From assembly GCA_035543015.1 (NCBI GenBank), contig DATKKG010000023.1, positions 1 to 5,738 of the forward strand: a stretch of 5,738 bases of DNA, given 5' to 3'. The notes below the pieces were generated by a model. It did no database searches and had not been told where the DNA came from. It was given only the letters and a program-made list of their open reading frames with translations. The translations under genes and the position numbers were made by a program. Shown here piece by piece: positions 1-4,113 of this stretch (position 1 is its first letter; the number at the start of each line of letters is the position of its first letter). This DNA is from DATKKG01 sp035543015. GTDB taxonomy: Archaea; Thermoproteota; Nitrososphaeria; Conexivisphaerales; DTJL01.

Positions 1-206
1 GTCGCAAGATAGGTCGCGTTCCGCGTCGTGCTGGTGAAGTTGACCTCCATGTAGACGATGTCCGCTCCGCTCTTGAAGACGAGGCCGGTCACATTGACAG
101 ATCGGGTCTCTTGGGAGGAAGGGGCCCGGAAGGCGGCCGCCAGAAGCAGGGCGAAGCCCAGCGCCATCAGGATTCCGATGGCCACGACCCATGCGTTACG
201 TTTCAA
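1..206 (-). CDS. Exported or membrane-anchored hypothetical protein, N-terminal part only
   Basis: This frame was read by hand; it is not closed inside the window, so only the first 68 codons are visible. It starts at a TTG (204-206). Residues 1-4 are basic (LKRN), residues about 5-26 are a strongly hydrophobic segment rich in Leu and Ala, and the rest looks like beta strands (SVNVTGLVFKSGADIVYMEV). That is the layout of a signal peptide or N-terminal anchor followed by an extracytoplasmic domain. Three N-x-S/T sequons (NVT, NFT, NAT) lie in about 30 residues, as in the other exported proteins here. No ATG or GTG lies in frame upstream. The only nearby ATG is out of frame and followed at once by a stop. 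A TATA-like box about 33 nt upstream suggests a very short leader. No family is recognised; it may be another Ig-like surface protein. Confidence 0.6.
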   Translation of the reverse strand, partial: MKRNAWVVAIGILMALGFALLLAAAFRAPSSQETRSVNVTGLVFKSGADIVYMEVNFTSTTRNATYLA

Positions 207-235
207 GATGCGTCTACATTTCCTGTGACTTCCGG

Positions 236-243
236 CTTTTAAT
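236..243 (-). promoter_or_regulatory. TATA-like box for the partial exported gene
   Basis: On the minus strand the sequence reads ATTAAAAG, the only AT-rich octamer in a GC-rich spacer. Its centre lies about 33 nt upstream of the TTG start at 206. With the usual archaeal spacing of about 26 nt from box to transcription start, the transcript would begin about 6 nt before the start codon, giving a near-leaderless mRNA. That would fit the absence of a clear Shine-Dalgarno sequence. This is inference from spacing and composition. Confidence 0.4.
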
Positions 244-277
244 CGTTGTCGGGGAGGGGGGCCACGCTGACAGAACG

Positions 278-308
278 GTCCGCTGGGCCGGGGGGCAGCC
301 TAGCGGAC
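278..308. repeat. 7-bp perfect inverted repeat with 17-nt loop
   Basis: The arms GTCCGCT (278-284) and AGCGGAC (302-308) are perfectly complementary and enclose a 17-nt G/C-rich loop. As RNA it would form a stable hairpin upstream of the partial exported gene, ahead of the proposed transcription start. It may therefore belong to the 3' end of the upstream transcript, or act as a DNA element. Its function is unknown. Confidence 0.4.
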
Positions 309-342
309 GGAGGGGGTGATTGGCCCGGAGCATTCCGCGAGC

Positions 343-381
343 GTCCTCCCCGATTGGGAACTGAGTCGCCCCAACGGGGAC
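343..381 (-). terminator. Stem-loop just after the stop codon of the 148-residue gene
   Basis: Beginning one nucleotide after the TAA, the minus strand can fold as follows: CCCG (378-375) pairs with CGGG (352-349), and TTGGG (374-370) pairs with CCCAA (358-354), leaving one bulged T at 353 and an 11-nt loop. An outer GTC/GAC pair extends the stem across a 3-nt bulge. No T tract follows, so it may be an mRNA 3'-end or stabilising structure rather than an intrinsic terminator. Confidence 0.4.
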
Positions 382-382
382 C

Positions 383-829
383 TTACGGGGCTGCACCGGG
401 AGCAGGGACGGCCTTGCCGGCAAGGCCCCCGGGGTCGGCGTCCCCTCCTGGCGACCTGGGCTTGCTGATGGTCATCCTGACCTTCGCGTTGACGATGGAA
501 CTCAGCTCAGTCTGCGACAGCCTGAGCAGGTAGGTGCCTCCGACGGTGACAGGGAATTGAAACTGCAATCGGGAGGACGGGACCGGGTTGACCAGGGGGC
601 CCGTGACGCTTCCGTCGGGCTCTTTCTTGAATATCTGGGCCGAGACCTCGACTATGGAGGTCGTCGTGACTTCAAGGATGCTTCCAGGCGTGAGGTCTTC
701 GGGGACCCTCATCGAGTACGACGGGCGCCAGTCGGGCGGACGGGGCGGATCTACGCGCATCAGGTTGACGGACATTTCATGGACCGTAACCTCAAACTCC
801 CTCTCTCCTTCCTCCAAGGGCCAAACCAC
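383..829 (-). CDS. Hypothetical beta-rich protein, no signal peptide, 148 aa
   Basis: I do not recognise a family. The translation starts at GTG (827-829), directly after an in-frame TAG, so it cannot extend upstream; the ATG at 773-775 (residue 19) is an alternative. Residues about 11-122 alternate like beta strands (EFEVTVHEMSV, SILEVTTTSIVEVSAQIF, LQFQFPVTVGGTYLLRL), suggesting a small beta-sandwich. The last 26 residues are a Gly/Pro/Ala-rich tail (SPGGDADPGGLAGKAVPAPG). There is no cysteine, no hydrophobic segment and no signal peptide, which is odd because its neighbours are exported or membrane proteins. It begins 28 nt after the stop of the anchored surface protein and is probably the last gene of the unit, ending at a stem-loop. 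It could be a cytoplasmic partner, or the start could be wrong. Coding status is likely from the protein-like composition; function is unknown. Confidence 0.6.
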   Translation of the reverse strand: MVWPLEEGEREFEVTVHEMSVNLMRVDPPRPPDWRPSYSMRVPEDLTPGSILEVTTTSIVEVSAQIFKKEPDGSVTGPLVNPVPSSRLQFQFPVTVGGTYLLRLSQTELSSIVNAKVRMTISKPRSPGGDADPGGLAGKAVPAPGAAP

Positions 830-857
830 CTATTCTTCCGTCTCTTCATGCTCGATA

Positions 858-1517
858 TTAGCTTTTTGCAGGGCCTTTCCTCCGCAGGGAATAGGCTGAC
901 AGCGCTATGACCGCGATCGCGACCGCGAAGAAGGCCACCGTGGCCGCCGTCGAAGGGGGGAAGCCCGCTGCCGGGCTGGTCTGTGACTGGGTGGTTGTCA
1001 GGGTGGACCCGCCGGACGAGGTCGTAGAGGAAGATGAAGAGCTGCTCGAGGTCACGGAGCTGCTGTAGGAGGTCGTCACCGTGCTGGTCTCGTTGATGGG
1101 CCTGTATGACGCGACAAAGGACACCGTATTGCTGAGGACTTGGTTCTGGTCGAGCAACGAGGCCACGATGCGGAACTGCCCTTCCCCGGGGATGTAGAGG
1201 CCGTAGGAGAACAGGCCAGAATCGTTGGACGAAACCCTGAAGTTCGTCCAGCTCCCGTCAGGCCAGGTCAGCGTCAAGAGGAAGTCGACGGCCCGCGGCG
1301 GCGTCAGCTGGCCTATGACCATGATCGAGTCCCTGACGAAGACCTTCGTGGTGTTCAGCGAAAGCAGGATGGTCTCGTTTCCGGCCTGGGCCTGCAGGGG
1401 GACGGCGGCAGCCGCCGCGGAATCCAAACCTGAGCCAAAGGCAGGACAGATCGTCGCCCAGCCCATGGCGAGAAGCAGGGCGCTAAGCAGTGCCAAGTAT
1501 CGACAGAAGATACTCAA
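858..1517 (-). CDS. Cell-surface Ig-like protein with Ser/Thr stalk and C-terminal membrane anchor
   Basis: This 219-residue protein has a signal-peptide-like start (residues about 6-26, ending near the C-P-A-F-G-S-G stretch). An Ala-rich linker follows, then an Ig-like beta domain at about 48-137 with the hallmark phrases GQLTPP, TWPDGSW and NDSGLFSYGLYIPGEGQF. Residues about 144-181 are almost entirely Ser and Thr (likely O-glycosylated stalk), residues 192-211 form a transmembrane helix, and the C-terminus is basic (RRK). Sequons lie at N47, N55, N98 and N142. This is a typical archaeal type of anchored surface protein, with the Ig domain held outside the cell. The TTG start at 1515-1517 has an AGGTGG sequence about 6 nt upstream and overlaps the preceding YeeE/YedE gene by 35 nt. 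The ATG at residue 18 would destroy the signal peptide. Its role is unknown; binding or presenting a ligand near the transporter is a guess. Confidence 0.8.
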   Translation of the reverse strand: MSIFCRYLALLSALLLAMGWATICPAFGSGLDSAAAAAVPLQAQAGNETILLSLNTTKVFVRDSIMVIGQLTPPRAVDFLLTLTWPDGSWTNFRVSSNDSGLFSYGLYIPGEGQFRIVASLLDQNQVLSNTVSFVASYRPINETSTVTTSYSSSVTSSSSSSSSTTSSGGSTLTTTQSQTSPAAGFPPSTAATVAFFAVAIAVIALSAYSLRRKGPAKS

Positions 1518-1944
1518 GTATGACCACCTGGAAGTATATCAGACCGGCATAGAAGCCGAGAAGGTAAAGCATGGAGGTCTTGGACCCGCTGGCGGCGGCC
1601 ACGTGTTGTTTGGTGGGGCATCCTCCCGCCAGAACGGAGAAGAGGCCGAAGCCGATCCCACCTACGAATATGAGTACGATCGTGCCCGTCGTGAGCCCGG
1701 GCGTATTCAGAAGTGACAGGTAGCCGCTCTCGTATGGGCTGAACAGGCCCAGGACCGCGAACCCGACGGCCGCTCCTACGAACATGCCCAGCACAGTCTT
1801 CAGAAGGTACGTGTCCCTGAAGAGGTAGAAGTCCCTGTAGCCGGAGACCGAGCAGGCCTTGGAGTGCTGCCAAAGGTACCCGATCGCCAGGCCCGCGACC
1901 AGCGTTGCGGCGGTGACCTCTAGGCCCGTGCTTTCACCCTCCAC
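1483..1944 (-). CDS. YeeE/YedE (Sulf_transp) half-size membrane protein, second of pair
   Basis: This 153-residue integral membrane protein has about four hydrophobic segments (roughly residues 9-26, 48-68, 84-107, 123-150). It shows the two cysteine signatures of the YeeE/YedE family: KACSVSGYRDFYLFRD around C31, and AGGCPTKQHVAAASGS around C109, the latter a close match to the family's GGC-P-T/L-R motif. In characterised relatives such as TsuA these cysteines line the path for thiosulfate. Full-length members have about 350 residues; this is one half, and the gene just upstream encodes the other, an arrangement known for two-gene family members. The GTG start (1942-1944) has AGGT 7 nt upstream, is the only usable start before the first membrane segment, and overlaps the upstream gene by 25 nt, consistent with coupled translation. 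The transported compound (thiosulfate, another sulfur species, possibly selenium) cannot be read from the sequence. Confidence 0.88.
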   Translation of the reverse strand: MEGESTGLEVTAATLVAGLAIGYLWQHSKACSVSGYRDFYLFRDTYLLKTVLGMFVGAAVGFAVLGLFSPYESGYLSLLNTPGLTTGTIVLIFVGGIGFGLFSVLAGGCPTKQHVAAASGSKTSMLYLLGFYAGLIYFQVVILEYLLSILGTA

Positions 1945-2429
1945 TTGACGTACCTGCAGGCCACCACAACCCCGATGAGTATGCCCACCAGCCCCGGAAC
2001 GGCGAGAAGGTTACCGTAGGCGAGGAGCATTACGGCCCTCACCGAACAGAAGCCCATGAGCATCCCGAAGTTCGCCACAGCGAAGCCGTAGATCACGGGG
2101 GCGGCACGGTCGGGAACGGACCTGAGCTTCAGCTCCTTCCTCCGGTAGGCGGAGAGAGCCGCGCCGCCCACGATCCCGACATAGGTCAGGACGGGGATGG
2201 CCAGCGAATAGCTGGAGAGGAAGAAGTTGGTGCCGAACAACCGGTTGACGACGAAATCGATCATGTCCCTGGGGTGCGATATGCCGCAGATCCCGAAGGC
2301 CTCGGGCACGTTCATCGCGAAGACTCCCACCGCTATCGCTGCCCAGAGGCCAGTGACCAGTCCGGCAACCATTGGTGTGATCTTGAACTGCCTAAAGAAC
2401 TCAACCGCCCCCCGACGCCTGGCCGCCAA
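1920..2429 (-). CDS. YeeE/YedE (Sulf_transp) half-size membrane protein, first of pair
   Basis: This 169-residue membrane protein has hydrophobic segments at about residues 19-39, 72-93, 109-128 and 135-158. Family signatures are EAFGICGISHPRDMIDFVVN (C48) and GFCSVRAVMLLAYGNLL (C128); the first resembles the 'C-x-x-x-x-R-D' block, the second the 'GFC-x-x-R-A' block. The N-terminus is basic (residues 4-6 RRR) and probably cytoplasmic. It likely pairs with the 153-residue product to build a channel for uptake of a sulfur compound across the cytoplasmic membrane. The TTG start (2427-2429) overlaps the preceding gene by 29 nt and lacks a visible Shine-Dalgarno; the next in-frame candidate is ATG at 2370-2372 (residue 20), which would cut into the first membrane segment. 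A third cysteine, C158, sits at the end of the last segment. Confidence 0.85.
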   Translation of the reverse strand: MAARRRGAVEFFRQFKITPMVAGLVTGLWAAIAVGVFAMNVPEAFGICGISHPRDMIDFVVNRLFGTNFFLSSYSLAIPVLTYVGIVGGAALSAYRRKELKLRSVPDRAAPVIYGFAVANFGMLMGFCSVRAVMLLAYGNLLAVPGLVGILIGVVVACRYVKWRVKARA

Positions 2430-2949
2430 AAAGAGAGAAGAGCTGAATCAGCGGTATCGTCTTGTGCCCGTGGCATTTCGGGCAGGGAAGACTCAGCGTA
2501 GCGTTGCTCGCCTGAGCAAGTTGCACGGAGAAGGACAGCACAGGAAGCACCGGGGCGTTCTGAATCGAGACCTGGGAAGGCTCCAACAGGGTGACTTGGT
2601 ATCGCGTGGAGTTGGCCGGCACTGCGAAGGTCAATGGATACTTCGAGATCAACACCCCAGACTCGTTGTAGGACGTGTAGTACAGGACCGTCGCGTTGAT
2701 CGGCACGGACGCGGAGTTGGAGAACAGGAGAGTCACGTTGCTCGTGTAGACAGCGTAGGTGCCGCACCCCAGCCTTACCGTGTTCACCACGAACGTGCTG
2801 TAGTTGACCAGCCTGATGTAGTTCATCCCGACCACCTGTATGTGGATGACTCCTTCGCCATGGCACTCGGGGCAGACTACCTGGTAGACCGCGGGGACCG
2901 CCATGACTACCATCAAGACCGTGAAGACAGAAAACAGCTTGAGGCTCAT
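2401..2949 (-). CDS. Exported beta-domain protein with terminal CPxCHG motifs
   Basis: I do not recognise a named family. The 182-residue product starts with a signal peptide or membrane anchor (residues 2-25, including VLMVVMAVPAVYQVV). Immediately after comes CPECHGEG (C26, C29); near the C-terminus comes CPKCHGHK (C156, C159). Between them lies a beta-rich domain of about 125 residues with six sequons (N49, N71, N85, N95, N113, N149), so it should be outside the membrane. A fifth cysteine is C62. The paired motifs could form one split zinc site, like DnaJ CxxCxGxG knuckles, or each CxxCH could attach a c-type heme. The sequence alone does not decide, though the Gly after His favours zinc. 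The ATG start (2947-2949) has GAGGG 6 nt upstream. It is the first gene of the unit, followed by the YeeE/YedE pair, so it may serve that transporter outside the cell. Confidence 0.75.
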   Translation of the reverse strand: MSLKLFSVFTVLMVVMAVPAVYQVVCPECHGEGVIHIQVVGMNYIRLVNYSTFVVNTVRLGCGTYAVYTSNVTLLFSNSASVPINATVLYYTSYNESGVLISKYPLTFAVPANSTRYQVTLLEPSQVSIQNAPVLPVLSFSVQLAQASNATLSLPCPKCHGHKTIPLIQLFSLFGGQASGGG

Positions 2950-2999
2950 TAGGGTCCCTCTTCACGACCGATGGTAAGCATGGCTCGTTCCGTCTCCAA
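2949..2999 (-). CDS. Possible 16-aa leader peptide (upstream ORF)
   Basis: A TTG codon at 2997-2999 has an AGGAG sequence 6 nt upstream, the best-spaced Shine-Dalgarno in this part of the window. It opens a frame of 16 codons, read as METERAMLTIGREEGP with TTG as Met. Its TAA (2949-2951) shares one base with the ATG of the exported CPxCHG protein (TAATG). Such overlap is typical of translational coupling. The same frame is open back to a TTG at 3137, but that longer version would begin inside the terminator hairpin. The peptide has no run of one amino acid that would indicate attenuation. It is speculative; it may simply be 5' leader. Confidence 0.25.
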   Translation of the reverse strand: METERAMLTIGREEGP

Positions 3000-3021
3000 G
3001 TTGTTCTCCTCTATCAACTTG
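2997..3021 (-). promoter_or_regulatory. Leader hairpin with Shine-Dalgarno-like loop
   Basis: The minus strand carries perfect 7-nt arms, CAAGTTG (3021-3015) and CAACTTG (3003-2997), around an 11-nt loop ATAGAGGAGAA. The loop holds AGGAG and the last three bases of the right arm are the TTG of the possible leader ORF, so folding would expose the ribosome site but hide the start codon. This could be a translational control element or a DNA operator. It is seen directly as an inverted repeat; the function is inferred. Confidence 0.35.
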
Positions 3022-3062
3022 CATTCACCATGATATTTGACTTGTCTTAGTACACAATTTAC

Positions 3063-3072
3063 TGTATATAGT
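3063..3072 (-). promoter_or_regulatory. Putative TATA box for the CPxCHG / YeeE-YedE unit
   Basis: The minus strand reads CTATATACAG within the AT-richer spacer between the molybdenum hydroxylase operon and the next unit. With archaeal spacing, transcription would start near 3040, leaving a leader of about 90 nt before the ATG at 2949. The surrounding 12-mer ACTATATACAGT is palindromic with one mismatched pair, so it could also bind a dimeric regulator. A weaker alternative, AAATATC, lies closer (3032-3038). Confidence 0.4.
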
Positions 3073-3095
3073 CCTCTTGCACCAATGAAGCAAAC

Positions 3096-3138
3096 AAAAA
3101 GGGGTGTTGAGGATGAAGCGACAAACTTCACCCTCAAC
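3096..3138 (-). terminator. Intrinsic terminator of the molybdenum hydroxylase operon
   Basis: Three nucleotides after the stop codon of the FAD subunit the minus strand has GTTGAGGGTGAAG (3138-3126), a 7-nt loop TTTGTCG, then CTTCATCCTCAAC (3118-3106). The 13-bp stem is perfect apart from one G-U wobble. ACCCC and a T tract (TTTTTGTTT, 3100-3092) follow. This is a strong hairpin-plus-U-tract terminator and marks the end of the upstream operon. Confidence 0.8.
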
Positions 3139-3141
3139 TTC

Positions 3142-4101
3142 CTACGAGAGTATCGCTTTGCTTACGAGCGCTTTAACGATCTGGACCTTGTAGGCGTTGT
3201 TCGTCATGGGTGCAGCGTTGGTCACCGCCGCGGCAGCGGCGTTGGCTGCAACGGTGGCGCCGATGGCGTTGCCCTTCAGGGCGCTTTCTGCACCTGTAGC
3301 CTCCACGGGCGTTGGCGCAACCCCGTTCAGCCATATGCTTGCGGTGGTTATGGTGGACGACTTAGGCGCGGCCAACAGCGCGACTTCGGCGAGCGCGAAG
3401 TCGAAGCCCTGCCTCAGCCTCTGCTTGATGAAGACCTGCTTGCTGTCGCTGGGGGGAGTCGGCACGTCGATCGAAGTGATGATTTCGTCAGCGGCGAGCA
3501 CATGACCTGGCGAGAGGTTCTTGAAGAAGCTTTTGAGAGCGATGGTCTGCTTGCTCGTCTTGACAGAGGCTCCCAGGGCCAGCAGCGCCGAGGCCGTATC
3601 GGAAGCGGCGACGGCGTAGCAGCCTCCTGCTCCACCGAAGATGCTGTGGAAGGTGTTGTTGCCAGCCTGCGCGTAGCAGGTGGAACCACCCTTCCTCAGG
3701 CAGTTGAACATGTTGCGATCCCAGCGGTAGTACCAGCACCAGACTTCCTGGCACAGGTTCCCTCCAATGGTTCCGACGGCCCTTATGTTGGGGGTGGCCA
3801 CGTTCTTCGCAGCCGCGGCCAGCATCGGGTAGGTGGCCGTGACCGTGGAGTTGCTTGCGACGCTCGCCAGCGTGGCGAGAGGCCCGATGTGAAGCCCAGA
3901 AGAGTCCGAACTGATGGCGCTCAAGTTCGGGATGGTCTTCAGGTTGATTATGTAGTCCGGCAGGTCGGTCCTGATGAAGCCTTTCATCTGATGCATAAGG
4001 TCCGTCCCCGCGCCGATGACCTTGGCCTTGGTTCCGTACTTGTCCAGCATAGCTACTGCGTCGGCAACGGATGTCGCGTCATAGTGGTTGATTACTTTCA
4101 T
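3142..4101 (-). CDS. Molybdenum hydroxylase FAD-binding subunit (subunit M) with [4Fe-4S]-type loop
   Basis: This is the 319-residue flavin subunit of a xanthine dehydrogenase-family enzyme, passing electrons from the iron-sulfur subunit to FAD and an acceptor. FAD motifs are KVIGAGTDLMHQM (about 28-40) and AVGTIGGNLCQ (about 108-118). The C-terminal domain contains the typical KQRLRQGFDFALAEVA stretch (226-241). Between residues 117 and 161 lies a loop with C117, C122, C134, C142 and C161 (VWCWYYR, FNCLRKGG, STCYAQAG, GGCYAV), followed by SDTASALLALGA. This matches the extra loop that binds a [4Fe-4S] cluster in E. coli PaoB and in 4-hydroxybenzoyl-CoA reductase beta subunits, and is absent from CoxM of CO dehydrogenase (about 290 residues). 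The ATG start has AGGTGAG 5 nt upstream, overlapping the stop of the large subunit 10 nt away, so translation is probably coupled. A terminator follows. The family is certain; the substrate is unknown. Confidence 0.93.
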   Translation of the reverse strand: MKVINHYDATSVADAVAMLDKYGTKAKVIGAGTDLMHQMKGFIRTDLPDYIINLKTIPNLSAISSDSSGLHIGPLATLASVASNSTVTATYPMLAAAAKNVATPNIRAVGTIGGNLCQEVWCWYYRWDRNMFNCLRKGGSTCYAQAGNNTFHSIFGGAGGCYAVAASDTASALLALGASVKTSKQTIALKSFFKNLSPGHVLAADEIITSIDVPTPPSDSKQVFIKQRLRQGFDFALAEVALLAAPKSSTITTASIWLNGVAPTPVEATGAESALKGNAIGATVAANAAAAAVTNAAPMTNNAYKVQIVKALVSKAILS

Positions 4102-4106
4102 TCTAT

Positions 4107-4113
4107 CTCACCT
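4107..4113 (-). promoter_or_regulatory. Ribosome binding site of the FAD subunit
   Basis: AGGTGAG on the minus strand lies 5 nt before the ATG at 4101 and overlaps the TAG stop (4112-4114) of the large subunit. It fixes the FAD-subunit start and suggests that ribosomes finishing the large subunit reinitiate on it. Confidence 0.7.

Larger units (their letters stand above)
207..382 (-). other. Structured GC-rich intergenic region
   Basis: This stretch separates the 148-residue hypothetical gene from the partial exported gene. I see no convincing protein or known RNA gene in it. It holds two inverted repeats and a TATA-like box, each listed separately, plus G/C runs. The short frames crossing it have low-complexity Pro/Arg/Gly-rich translations without a ribosome site, so I treat it as noncoding. 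It probably contains the end of one transcript and the promoter of the next. Confidence 0.6.

Noticed and set aside
214..423. 69-codon minus-strand frame overlapping the end of the 148-residue gene
   Set aside because: It is Pro/Arg-rich with no ribosome site or domain, and crosses the stop and hairpins of the spacer.
1020..1090. Possible short tandem repeat in the Ser/Thr stalk coding region
   Set aside because: The Ser and Thr codons are varied and no DNA unit repeats; the low complexity is at the protein level only.
2227..2952. Plus-strand open frame (241 codons) opposite the CPxCHG and YeeE/YedE genes
   Set aside because: Its composition (His, Arg, Val repeats) is not protein-like, and it covers recognised genes on the other strand.
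2949..3137. Full 62-codon minus-strand frame across the intergenic region
   Set aside because: Its TTG start lies inside the terminator hairpin, upstream of the probable promoter, with no ribosome site; only its last 16 codons have a plausible start signal.
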